DNA of 64,000 bases from the NCBI GenBank assembly GCA_905250125.1, contig CAJNOL010000170.1, forward strand, positions 62,001-126,000. Reading direction: 5' to 3'. Origin of the DNA: Rotaria sordida (Eukaryota > Rotifera > Eurotatoria > Philodinida > Philodinidae). The notes under the pieces were generated by a model. It was given only the letters and a program-made list of their open reading frames with translations. It was not told the origin of the DNA and made no database searches. The position numbers were made by a program, and so were the translations under genes. Shown one piece after another: positions 1 through 10,614 of the stretch (its first letter is position 1; each line of letters starts with the position of its first letter).

Positions 1-761
1 TTAACAGCAACAATTGATGTTATATCATTAGCATTTGTATTTGTTGTATCAGTTGATGTAACTAATGACGATGATGGTGGAGGTATTGAAGGTGGTGGTG
101 ATGTTGATGTTGGAATTTCTTCTAAAATTTTTTGTTGTCCATATTGTGTTTGATATAAGCGAATACCTTGTAAACATAATGATGAACGTCTTAAAGACTT
201 TTCATCACCATCATTAAATACAACTGTATAAATACTATTATCAATAATTTGTTTAATAGTTGCTTGTTTCTCATCTGGATTTGTTTGATTTATAAATGCA
301 GCTAAACCACTACGAGAATAATGATGATTAGAATTGGAATCATTTGATTGACGACGATTTGATGATGTTAAACGTATTGTTACAGTATTACCAATACGTA
401 ATGGAACTGAATGTACAATTTGTTCTTCAGATATTGTTATTGTATCACCACTATCAACTAATGTTACTTTTAATTTAACTTGTTTTTCAATTGCTTTGAC
501 TTGTGCTTGAAAAAAATAACACCAAAAGATTAAGCTTTTCTTTTTTCTTTTATTTTTTTACAATCAATATAAAAATTTACCTGAACAAAATGCTCCTCGA
601 TATTTGGCACTAACTGAACAACCAATAGGAAGATAAGCTAATTCAGTTGATGAATTATGTGATGATGATGTTGTTGAATTATTATCATTTTTAGTCGTCT
701 CATCGGTTAGCATGGATGGAGGCGGTGACAATAATGTTTGCCCGTCTCTTTCTCCCTGCAT
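1..761 (-). CDS. ARID4: ARID4 (RBP1)-like chromatin protein, N-terminal part only
   Basis: Two exons on the minus strand: 761..581 and 505..1 (runs off the window), joined by a 75-bp GT-AG intron in phase 1. Across the junction the protein reads AYLPIGCSVSAKYRGAFCSA then QVKAIEKQVKLKV, and later VVFNDGDEKSLRRSSLCLQG. These match the N-terminal Tudor/RBB1NT region of ARID4A/ARID4B, retinoblastoma-binding subunits of the Sin3-HDAC co-repressor in the nucleus. Only about 225 residues are present; the ARID and chromo domains would lie to the left. The start is uncertain: the Met at 761 sits in tgcag/GG, which also looks like a splice acceptor, and a second in-frame Met follows at about 713. Ser/Thr/Asn-rich sequence precedes the Tudor fold. 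The exon ends in Pro/Ser/Thr-rich sequence. Confidence 0.82.
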
Positions 762-1494
762 TCAGATAAAAAAAATCTTAAAAAAAAACAAATTATAAAT
801 CGATATCGAATTTTCAATATGTAAGTAAGAATATGTTATTTTTCTCGAATAATTTTTGTTATATTTTATTTTTGAAGGAAAACAAAAAATACCATAGTTT
901 ATAATTGTTTACTTTGTTTTTTGTTCAATGAATGCAACAATTTGTTGCCGTAGATTAAATACATACCTTGATAACGGTTAGATCTTGATCTATCAAAAGA
1001 AAATGACTTGACACAAAAGAAGAGAAAAAAAACAATAACCACCACTATAAGGAGAAAAATAAAACAAAAATAGAATAGAAAGATAATTAGTTCTACTATT
1101 GGATGAACATTGATCAATGAATCGTTGTATAAAAACATACACACGCATACACGCTAGATGGCAGACATTTACATTCCTTGTAAAAAAATCAAATGTATTT
1201 TCTATAACATTTATATTAAATTCTGAGATTATAGAAAATCGATGGATATTAAAAAAACTTAATCTTATGATTTTATACCATAGTAGGTTTTGTTGCACTT
1301 ATATTACCTTGTTTTGATAGACTAGACTGTTATCAATTTTTTCTATTTTTCTCTTGAATTCTCATCTGCTCTTCTAACATAAGTATCAAGTATTTATCAG
1401 ATGCAAATAGATATACTATAGGAAGGCTAATATTTAATGAAGGAATTGATTTGATTACTGGAACAATGTTTTCATTTGTCGTTTTTAATAACAT
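762..1494. other. Non-coding spacer upstream of the ARID4-like gene
   Basis: AT-rich sequence with homopolymer runs of A and T. I see no conserved coding frame, RNA gene or repeat here. It should contain the 5' UTR and promoter of the minus-strand ARID4-like gene, but no clear core promoter motif stands out. Confidence 0.4.
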
Positions 1495-2740
1495 ATGGCT
1501 TCAAAGGATGATATCACCTATCTTCAATAAAATTTATGCTATCCGCACAGTAAAAGCTATTATTATAAGCTATGTATATCATAGTCAAGTCTTTGAAAAC
1601 ATAGAAACCTTCAGTTAGGGTACAAATTACAGGTGTTGTTGTCAAAAATGCCATTGCATCAGAACCTATTTTCTCACAATGTGGAAAGCTATAATGATAG
1701 TTCTTAATCGGATAATAGAACGAACGATTATTTGTTCCAGATACATATTCTTAATGCGTTTCTGAACGATGGATAGGTTTCAATAAATTGTCCAGTCTAC
1801 GACATCGTACCATTCAATATATCAACCGATGAATGTGCTTATCATATTTGGCATTGAAAAAGTTCTTTTCCCATTTCTTCTTTAACGATACAAAATAGCA
1901 AGGCGGTAAGTTTATAAACTTGTATCTTATCATATGCATTAGTTTTCAGAATTGAAAAAGAAGATGTGAAAACAATATGATCTAGATATTCTGGATAGTA
2001 ACCTATAGTATCGTTTGTATGTAGTCTATTTTCTGGTGGAAAATGACTGAACGATCTGCGCAAAAAGTATGCACGATATAAATATAGCTTTTGATTCATA
2101 AGCATTGGGTACAAAATGTTCGAGACGCTCGTAAGCAATTTCTACAATTTCATTCTGTTCTGCCATTCTGACAAAATCTAGGTTAAGACTGTTGTGCTCG
2201 ATGTGATACATGAAATTCTTCACTCTTTCGTATACATACTTTGCGTGAGTCTCTAAATTATAGCGCGTTTGTACCTCGGCAAAAGAATTTGGTCGAGACA
2301 AATTTTTAATAATAATGTTCATGTTTTCTTGAGCTTTATTGAAGGAGTGCGCTGATTCAACTGTACTCTTTGTATTAGTATCAGAAATAGATCTCTAAAT
2401 TTCGGACATTCGATTACTCAATTACACTTCCAATAAAAAGGAGATGGAGAACACTGGCAATAACACCAACAATTAATGGTATACAGAGTTTACTATTATG
2501 ATGATGATGATTGACTAGAAATTTCGTCTTGCTCAAGTTAACTACGAAACAACTCCTGATAATCAAAACACAAACTCAATTTTTCTACTTGCTCTATTGA
2601 TAAAATTGAACATACATAGTGAGTGATTGCTGGAGTCACTGTCACTCCAGAAATATCATTTACTTCGTAATAATACCAAACTTGATCAATCGACAAGTTA
2701 TTAATTGAAAGAAGGTGAACGTTTGTGCAAATATTCAATA
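1495..2740 (-). pseudogene. Decayed, unidentified protein-coding remnants
   Basis: Several minus-strand stretches have protein-like composition but do not make one frame. Block 2738..2538 includes DQVWYYYEVNDISG. Block about 2398..2100, preceded by an acceptor-like ttag, includes RMAEQNEIVEIAYERLEHF. The reading then continues one frame over (about 2100..1842) with HFPPENRLHTNDTIGYYPEY and VYKLTALLFCIVKEEMGKEL. After stops, a last block (about 1715..1500) includes DAMAFLTTTPVICTLTEGF. Frame changes and stops between blocks point to a broken gene, or to a gene whose introns I could not place. The family is not recognised. Confidence 0.3.
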
Positions 2741-3946
2741 GTATGTTAATGAGATGAAATAATGATTGGTAACAGACAATTAGTCATATGATGATTGCAT
2801 TGCCTATTTATGCACATGTTGTAATAACTTCTAACGACACGAAATGACAAAGATAACTTAACAAATTAAAAAGAAACTAGCAAGATTGTACGCCACAAAA
2901 GCTAATAAATCCATAGAATCAGAAGAGTATGAATGAATGGAATGAATGAAATGGACTTTTATCGAAGTATTTATATACAATTTTTTAAGGAAGAACGAAG
3001 TATATATAAGAAGATTATTGAGCGTGTCAAATTATACTGGAAATTGAAAGAAAAATCAAGTCTAATATATTATCACCGCAGAGCTATTATTGTAGTGTCA
3101 TAAAATTGATGTGTTAATTCTTTTAAACTATTCTTTCTTCTGCTGTTTTCACTATGGATACCAATTAAAAATTAAAGAATGCCAGCGTCGCTGATTGGAA
3201 AGAGAACAGCAGCGATTCACAAGTGAACACAAATGGAATGCATTGTGGTAGAACAAATAGACATTAAATAAGCGGTTTTTTTTCTGATACTATATTCGTG
3301 TATTATCTAGTGCTTTTGAGCAAAACACGAATACCTTGAAAATGAGATAAAGATAATTTTTGAAACTAATTAGTTTGGTTGTTTTAAAAAATATATATGA
3401 ACTATTTTTTTTGTATGAAATAAAACATAAAGTGATCTCTGTCATATAAAAAAAACTTAATATCATGTTAAAAAGTGAAAAATCAATAGCCAAAATATAA
3501 AGAATGATGCATAAAATGCATATTGATGATGAAATATATGCTTCACTGCAATTAATAATTGTATTCGTTTTGATTTTATCCTTCATGTTGAATGTCTTTG
3601 ACTTCCATCAGAAAATAATCTAAAAAATATAGGTATCTTTTATTATTTAAATTGTTATTACACTAAAACATTCCATAGTGGACACATTCACTATCTTCTT
3701 TTCATAAACAACCTCTCTATAGTTGGCACTGATTATGAATTTAAAGAGTATGTCGCGATGACTATCATTACTCATTCAACACAATGACTATTTTTTATTA
3801 ATCGGACGGCAAAATGAAAAAAAACCACATACAAGTGGGAAAGAAAAAATACGTCCTTTGTCTTGATTAAGCGAGACAGGTATAAATATAGTCACATTGT
3901 AACATTTGTGTCATTTTTCTACTATTATTAAGAGAAAGAGAATGTT
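2741..3946. other. Spacer without recognisable genes
   Basis: AT-rich sequence between the decayed coding blocks and the transposase remnant. Only chance open frames with poor composition are present. The right end should hold the 5' terminal repeat of the Tigger-like element, but I could not define one by eye. Confidence 0.35.
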
Positions 3947-5125
3947 ATGTCGAATCGACAAGCATTAACTCCAGAAGAAAAAATTGCATCAATCATAGGC
4001 AATCAAAATAGTTATGGTTTATCAATATGAAAGCTGGCCGACAAAAGCGACATATCAAAAAGTAGTGTGGCCAACATTCTACATCGTCGAGAAGCATTCT
4101 TTGTTGATTATGCTTCCAACTCGAATAAAGGCATAGAACGAAAGCATAACGACGAAAGTGGATTAACTATCGATCAATTCGTATTCGAATGGTTTACTAT
4201 TCAACGATCTAAACGGGTTGCTATGTCAGGGTCTATGCTACAAGAGAAAACAAGACAATTTGCCGAAGAGTTGGAACATCCATCAGGTGTATTTAAAGCT
4301 TCAAATGGTTGATTGGAGAGGTTTCGTATTCGCTACCCTATCTCTTTTTCGAATGATTTCTGGTGAAAGCGTCTCTGTCGATAGTTCTACCCAAGAGGGA
4401 AAAAGTAAGAATTCAAGTATTTCTGAAGTACGGTGAAGTACGAGTGAAGTATGAGTGACGTATGAGTGAAGTACAAGTGAAGTACAAGTGAAGTACAGGT
4501 GAAGTACAGGTGAAGTATGATGAAGTATGGTAAAGGACCGTACTTCAGTCATACTTCACTTGTACTTCAGTCGTACTTCACCGTACTTCATGTAATGAAG
4601 TTTCGCTTCCCCCTCCCCCCCCCCCCCCCCCTCCTTAGTTCTACCACAGAAGAATGGATAAAAAGATTATCAACACTAGTAGATTGATACAATGAGAAAG
4701 ACGTATTTAATGCAGACGAAACAGGATTATTCTACCATGCAACACCAAATCGATTGTTGGTACTATCAAAAGAGCATTGGAAAGGAGGAAAAAAGTAAAG
4801 AACGATTCTTCATTCTTTTGTGCTCGAATTGGACTGAAACTGGAAAACTGAAGCCAGTTGTAATTGGTAAGGAGACTCGCCGACTGATTGCGTATCTCAC
4901 GTGACTTCTGTTTGCTTCCAGGCAAAAGCCTGCGTCCTCGATGCTTCAAAAACATTGTAGTATCTAAACTATTAGGCACTAATCTCGCAAATCACACTGC
5001 CTGGATGAGTTGCATCTTCTTCAGAGATTAGCTTGCAAATATAAATGTTTAAACGAAGAAGACCAATCGTAAGTTTATCATTTTTCTTGACAATGCGCCC
5101 TGTCATCTAGCCAACAGCGATTGGT
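3947..5125 (+). pseudogene. pogo/Tigger-type (Tc1/mariner superfamily) transposase, degenerate
   Basis: The frame opens at 3947 (MSNRQALTPEEKIASIIG) and gives a psq-type helix-turn-helix (KLADKSDISKSSVANILHRR). A CENP-B-type HTH follows (DQFVFEWFTIQRSKRVAMSG, LERFRIRY). The DDE core then starts: DVFNADETGLFYHA supplies the first Asp, and KFIIFLDNAPCHLANSDW (about 5070-5123) the second. The third acidic residue and the C-terminus are missing. Inactivating changes are visible: TGA at 4028 in the first HTH, TGA at 4310 replacing the Trp of NGW-LERF, a frameshift near 4330, a foldback insertion at 4392-4635, TGA at about 4686, and a frameshift in the A-run near 4790. A 55-bp GT-AG intron (4867-4921) restores VVIG-KSLRPRCFKN. 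Related to human Tigger/CENP-B/JRK proteins. Certainly dead as it stands. Confidence 0.85.
4392..4635. mobile_element. 244-bp foldback element with 10-bp target-site duplication
   Basis: Inserted into the Tigger-like transposase. The 10-mer TAGTTCTACC lies immediately left (4382-4391) and right (4636-4645). Removing one copy plus the insert restores the transposase reading SVDSST-TEEWIKRL exactly. The insert is a hairpin. Its left arm is a tandem array of about 11-bp units (GAAGTACRAGT, with variants GAAGTATGAGT) from about 4425 to 4520. Its right arm carries the same units inverted (TACTTCACTTGTACTTCAGT) from about 4540 to 4590. The right end is a run of 17 C (4615-4631) preceded by CTTCCCCCT; the left end starts AAGAGGGAAAAAG. 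No coding capacity. This is a non-autonomous foldback/MITE-like element with a tandem-repeat stem. Confidence 0.8.
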
Positions 5126-5600
5126 CGAATGGTTGTATGCCTTATCGCCGAAACTCGCACCGAAACAAACATTATCAAAAAGAAAGATCGCCGAAATCAA
5201 CATCACCGAAACACAGATTGTCGATACGAAGTTCATCGAAATGCAGATCGCCGAATTCATTTCGATCATCTAGTAGCTTATTAGAGGTAGCACTGAATCA
5301 AGTTAGTGACTAATTTAACGTGGTTCCTAAGTAAAGCTAGTAGCCGACATGGTCAACTTAGTTCCTAACTTGATTTATAACTTATCGTATCACTCACTTA
5401 AGTTAGTTGTTAACTGGTCGATTCGATCATTGGTAAAAAAATTGCCGATGACCATATCGTCGGTAGTGACACTGCCGAAAATACGGATAGTCGATAGTCA
5501 CATTGGGGAAATGCAGTTCGCCGACGTTCGGCGATCTGCGTTTCGACGATGTAGCTTGCGACGAAGAGCATATTGACCGTTTCATTGTATTCGGTGCTGA
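5126..5600. repeat. GCCGAA-rich degenerate array with a short perfect-looking palindrome
   Basis: Directly after the transposase remnant the base composition shifts. The motif ATCGCCGAAA or CACCGAAA recurs at irregular 12-30 bp spacing between about 5140 and 5265 (gatcgccgaaatc, catcaccgaaacac, gcagatcgccgaattc) and again from 5440 to 5560. Between these, 5290-5420 holds a looser set of TTAGTTCCTAACTT-like words. At 5507-5543 the sequence is a near-perfect 37-bp palindrome around TTCGCCGACGTTCGGCGA. It may be terminal or subterminal repeat structure of the DNA transposon, or an independent satellite-like patch. Confidence 0.45.
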
Positions 5601-6711
5601 AACGCCATTTCTTTCAGAGCCTGTTTGTTATACATCATCCCTTCAGTTCGAGTTATGGTTATGAAACTGCTTAGAATTTAAAAACATTTATAGAATTTTA
5701 AGAGAATTCTATTTGTGACAACATATATGGAAGATGGATATTGAACATTAGAATTCTGTTTTATTGAAGACAAAGTATATGAAAGATGAGTATTGGACAT
5801 GTTACTGACAATATAGAATATTGCGTACAATTGAGGTTCATTTTCAAATTCTAATGAGAATTTGATGATTCATAAAATAATTTTATTTCAAAAGTAACAA
5901 CAGTCTGCCTATAATCATTTAATGCTTAATTGTATATAATCCAGTTGTTACCATATAAGGATTTTAAAAGGCTAGCGGAACTAAAAAGCACAAGAATGTA
6001 CATAGTAAACAATTGCGATAGATTATGGTGTATTTATCCTTTGAAGATGGAAGATTATCTTAATTTGGTAGATTTAATGGGGAGAGGATAAATTATGTAT
6101 GAAATGGTGGAGACTAAAGATATGTTTATTTGTTTGAGAGATGCAGTTATTTGTTGATTTTTTAGATTGTGATATCTCTTTTAAATCATAAGTTTATTCA
6201 CGTTAATGTTTTGCGTATTGAAGAACTGTGGATTACTATTAGTATTATGTTTAGTGAAGGTTTAGTTCAAACTATTGAAGCTTAGCAGCTTTTACTTCGC
6301 ATGAATTCATTATCATGTGCCATTACTCTATTTAATATGATTACCACAACATCGCAGTTTAGTTCAGTACCACATCCATCAGATCACACCTACAATAAAT
6401 TAAAATGCTAAAAAAGAAACTAATATACAGAAAATGCATATTGTGATCTCCATTTACGTTGAACACAGAGCTTTGTACAAGTTTTATGTTTAACACATCA
6501 ACATAAACAAAAAAAATAATCTCAAACCGTATATTTTTTATATGAAGTTTGAGTATTCGTGTCGATCTTTCAAATGGCATACTATTGGATGATATCTTCT
6601 CTTGTAGTAATAAAAATATATCTATGGAAATGTTATGATAAATGTCTCAAAGTCCACCAACATGATTTTTTTAAATATTTGTAAAAGCTGAACATATTTT
6701 ACATAAATATA
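5601..6711. other. Spacer without recognisable genes
   Basis: AT-rich, no conserved coding frame, no RNA gene. A local direct similarity (gaagatggatattgaacat near 5730 and aaagatgagtattggacat near 5782) suggests a small imperfect duplication. Nothing else stands out. Confidence 0.35.
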
Positions 6712-7335
6712 GTGCAGGGAGAACCAATAACTATTATCGGATTTTTATTAAAATGCCAACCACCATTTGTGAATAACTTTCGATCATTTATAACTATCGA
6801 AGTCGAGTTTTCGTCATTACATACAGGAACGTTGAAGATGTTTATCTATGAAACATTCATTAGGTTCGAAGAAGTCCTTCATGGATATTTGTATGTGGAT
6901 ATTTTTTTCATCGTTCATTTCTACAACTTTTCGTAGTGACCAAGCCCAAATTACATCAAAGTGTAGCCGGAAGATTGCTATATTCCATATATAATTGTTC
7001 GTTTTTTTTATCCTTACTCTGGATTCATGCTTCAGGAGAAGTATTCTGAAATCTGAGAATTTTATGGAAAATAGGACTCTGTTTGGGCTGCATTTTGGTG
7101 TAGTATGAGCCTAGGTTGCTACGAAAAGTTGTAGTAATTGGCAACAGAAAAGATGTTCACCTGCAAATATTCATGAAGAAGTTCTTCAAATACAATGAAT
7201 GTCTCATAGATGAATATCTCCAGCGTTGCTCTAGCTAATGGTGAAAAACCCAACTTCAATAGCTATACACGATTGGAAGTTATTCAAAAAATTCTGGTTG
7301 GAATTTTAATAAAAAACCTGACAATAGAAAATAAT
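6712..7335. repeat. Long imperfect inverted repeat (foldback)
   Basis: The left arm (about 6735-6970) read forward matches the right arm (about 7080-7330) read in reverse complement over more than 200 bp. Paired landmarks are CTACAACTTTTCGTAG (6920s) against the same word from the other strand at about 7117-7132. GAAGTCCTTCATGGATATTT pairs with GAACTTCTTCATGAATATTT, and GAATAACTTTCGATC with GAATAACTTCCAATC. The loop is about 100 bp. No protein is encoded; short open frames inside are incidental. It looks like a non-autonomous foldback element or hairpin-RNA source. Confidence 0.65.
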
Positions 7336-8290
7336 CTAATATTCATGGGCAATCCGAAAGTTTGGTGGCAAACCATTTGTTTAGTTTTAGCTCTCTTGAA
7401 AATGTTTTCGATGTGTCAAAAGTTATATGGATTAGGACAGGAATTGTGTACTCTTTTAGAATATGGGCTTTGAAAAGTTGTCTCAGTTTCCGTTCGAGAT
7501 TAGTGAGATAGTCTTTGAAAGGACCAAAAAAAATAGTTTGGACGGAGGAATTTTTCAAATGCTTTTGTAGTTTTGTTATTGTCACTCAACAGTAAAATTT
7601 CAATCCTTTACTAACATATGAGTTTACCGACCCGAAGCTATCCTACAAAATGTACTATTTGAGGGTTTTTTGTCTTTCGACAAGGCACTTCAATTTTTCG
7701 TTTTTCGTAAACCCTCATTTTTTTTAAAAATCGATCTTTTGACAAAAAACCGTTGGCAAAGTGCCTATTGCTTCATTTGGATAAAAGATATAGCTCTGTT
7801 CAATATAACATTTCATAAAGAAGAATCTGCTCGACAAAAAGATTGGCTATGATCATTTTTAGCACCTTCGAAAAGGGACTTACAATGATTAGTAAAAACT
7901 TATTGGTTCACCGTTTAATCTAATTTTTGGGGCCTTTTGAAAATTCCTTCAGTATTCTCGAACAAAAATAGACACAACATTACTCATAATGAGCAAACAT
8001 TTGCACCAGAAATTTCGGCTTATACGTTCCGTGCAAACTAATTTGTTTTTTCTGCCTTTCAAAGATAATCTTACTAGTTTCGAACAAAAACTGAAACACA
8101 TTTTCTAAGCTCATATTCAGAAAGAATATAAAAATTGTAGTTCTAATCCACAACTTTTCATTCATTGGATGTACTCTCTCTGACGAATCCAAAAATAAGC
8201 AAACATTTTGTCTCAAAACTTATCATCGCTCACCCATGATTTATTAAACGAAGGTGTTTTAAAACTTATTCTAATAATAGGCAAACATGA
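7336..8290. repeat. Second long imperfect inverted repeat, abutting the first
   Basis: The left arm (about 7340-7560), reverse complemented, matches the right arm (about 8020-8260). The reverse complement of 7490-7540 reads ttctttggtcctttcaaag-type sequence, then CTCGAACGGAAACTGAGACA. The right arm has TGCCTTTCAAAGATAATC then TTTCGAACAAAAACTGAAAC. Further paired words are CCCATATTCTAAAAGAG with CTCATATTCAGAAAGAA, and CTAATCCATATAACTTTT with CTAATCCACAACTTTT. The internal part (about 460 bp) includes a smaller repeat around ggcacttcaa and ggcaaagtgcc. No gene is visible. Confidence 0.55.
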
Positions 8291-8443
8291 ATTTTAATAT
8301 TTATTTAATAAACATTTAGTTCAACTTTGTTTTTTTTTTATTGCTATGACAAAATTAAAAACTAGATTATTTTGATGTTGTCAAGTTGAATAAATTTATT
8401 ATTTCTAATCGAAAAAACATCAAGGTGTGTATTTTCAATACAC

Positions 8444-9825
8444 ATGATAAATTCGATTTCTATCGAAACGATTATTGATGTAAATAATAATCATCATTTA
8501 TTATTGAATTCATCTAAACATAATTCAATATTTTCAACAGAAACAAATCGTCATATAAGTTTCAATGATAAATATGATGATAAACAAGAAGAAAAAAGAA
8601 CAACTCTAACACATATTGATTTTATTCATGCATCTGAAAATGAAATTCTTCATCGATATTTATCATATTTCGAACAATGTTTACCTTTATTTATAAATAA
8701 AAATTTAGAAAATTTTAATAATAAAATCGATATTGAAAAATTTCAATTGAGTAATACACGTATTCATCATAAAGATGATATTGAATTATATCATTTAAAA
8801 CGAATACAAATTACATTTGAAAATATTGAAAAAAATGAAAAACTTCCTTTAGATAAAGATATTATTATAATTATTGATGCTTTTCATATTTATATTGAAA
8901 ATTTAATTAGAAAAAATGTTTTTATTAATCAATGTAAAACTGAACAAAAATTAAATGAAAATGAAGTATCTAAAACAAAACGATTTCTAACATTTCAAAA
9001 AAAAAAAAAAATTTTTTTAATAATTTTTAGTTTTTATCAATAATTAATATCAATTATGGTGATCTATTCAATATAATTTTATCATCATTTAATCATATTT
9101 GTCATTCTTCATTAAATATACTTAAACCTTCAAAAATAGCTGAAATATTAATTTTTCTTTTTCATAATCTGTTTTCGAATATGAATGATTATTCTATGAT
9201 AAAAATTTTATCATTACTAATTGAAAATTATCATCATCTTAATTTCTATTCAAATGATTCAATTCAAAATAAAACAATTTCATCATTTTCTTCAATTAAA
9301 AACTTTCCAAATAATATTAATCGACAATATTTATTAGCTTTAGATATTCTTATGAAATCTATTGAAGAATCAACAATAAAATGTCCTTATAATATTCAAT
9401 TATTAAATTGTAAATATATGTATGATTCAACAAAAACTCTACTTACAAAAATATTCTATGAAATTCGTACATCAAATCATGAAAAATATTCTATTGAAAA
9501 TCAATATGATTGTATACAAGTATTTCGAGCTATTTTTAAAAAAATTTTTAATTATTCATCATTATCAATGATAAAAACAATTGAAGATAAACAAACATAT
9601 ATGGATTTTAAAATAGATGAAAAAGATTTTGAAATAGTTATTATTTTTTTTAAACATTTATCTAGAATGAATAAACGATGTACAAATGAATATGAACAAA
9701 ATTTTATTTTCGATTATTTTTCAACGATTTTATTCGGTGATTTACATCGAAAAATAATATCGAAAAAAATTAGACAGATTTTTCAATTATTTATTCAACA
9801 TTTTGAACAAATTCAATGGCAATAA
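8444..9825 (+). CDS. Orphan protein, 439 residues, function unknown
   Basis: Two exons: 8444..8965 and 9031..9825, joined in phase 0 by a 65-bp intron (GAA|GTATCT ... TTTTTAG|TTTTTA). Reading straight through the intron gives a Lys-rich tail and a stop, so splicing is the better model. The start ATG at 8444 follows an AT-rich leader. The protein is rich in Ile, Asn, Lys and Tyr, with a low-complexity N-terminus (INSISIETIIDVNNNHH). A mostly helical, soluble-looking body follows: ASENEILHRYLSYFEQCLPL in exon 1, KILSLLIENYHHLNF and IRQIFQLFIQHFEQIQWQ in exon 2. There is no signal peptide, membrane helix or known motif that I recognise. Codon use resembles the neighbouring real genes. Isolated between foldback-rich spacers. 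Probably lineage-specific. Confidence 0.6.
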
Positions 9826-9954
9826 GAAATTTTACTAGACAATGACCGTTAAAATTATTCGATCAGCTGTGAATTTGATTTTTGGCTCTTGTGATAGGTC
9901 TTACGAAGAATATAAATAGTCATTTGAATTGAGGAAACTGTTTTCAACAAAGTT

Positions 9955-10335
9955 ACGAGAAAATTCAATTTCTCGATGTATTCTCAAATTCTAGGTTTTC
10001 AGCACCCATACTCTGATCATAAAAGTTTATTTTGACAACGGAGGACAATAAAACAGAACCTTCTCAACAAAATAAGGCATCCTCGAGGTCTCAACGACAG
10101 TTTTTGACTAAGTTACATTATATTTACAGGACGCTCAAAAGACGTTTTTGTATTTTTCTGATGTTGAAAGTTTAGAGGCATCTCATTTGTTCAGAATATT
10201 CTGCTCTATCATTCTCTGTTGTCAAAATAAACTTTTATTATTAGGGTGTGGGTGCTGAAAACTTAGCGCTTGAGTTTTCTAGAAGCTATAGATTTTGAGA
10301 ATATACTCAGAAATTAATTTCATTCTTACTTTGTT
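9955..10335. repeat. Foldback element, family C copy 1
   Basis: The left arm reads TTTTCAGCACCCATACTCTG then ATAAAAGTTTATTTTGACAA (about 9993-10040). The right arm carries these inverted (TTGTCAAAATAAACTTTTAT then GGGTGTGGGTGCTGAAAA, about 10218-10261). Pairing extends outward to AATTTCTCGATGTATTCTCA opposite TGAGAATATACTCAGAAATT, with a spacer of about 110 bp. The segment AACAAAATAAGGCATCCTCGAG resembles ACGAAATAAGGCGCCTCTGAG in the element at 17545-17985, so the two belong to one family. No coding capacity. Confidence 0.6.
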
Positions 10336-10614
10336 GGAAACAGTTTTTTCTATTTAAATTAGCATTTTGATTCTTTATAGCATCTACTGCAAGAATAAAA
10401 AAATCGAGCTTACACTTAGTTGAATAACTTTTTACGGCCACTATATATTTTCTTTTTTTATGAATTACACTATCTGTTTTTTGTACTTATTTTTAAATGA
10501 ATCAATATCAGATTAATATTAATACTTTTTCATGAGAATATATATGATTGTACTATCTACAAAGAAGTTTGTCATCTATTATTGTTGATATTTTCATATT
10601 GTGATATGAAATAA

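Noticed and set aside
7210-7473. 87-codon open frame
   Set aside because: Overlaps the arms of two adjacent inverted repeats and has an equally long antisense frame; no homology recognised.
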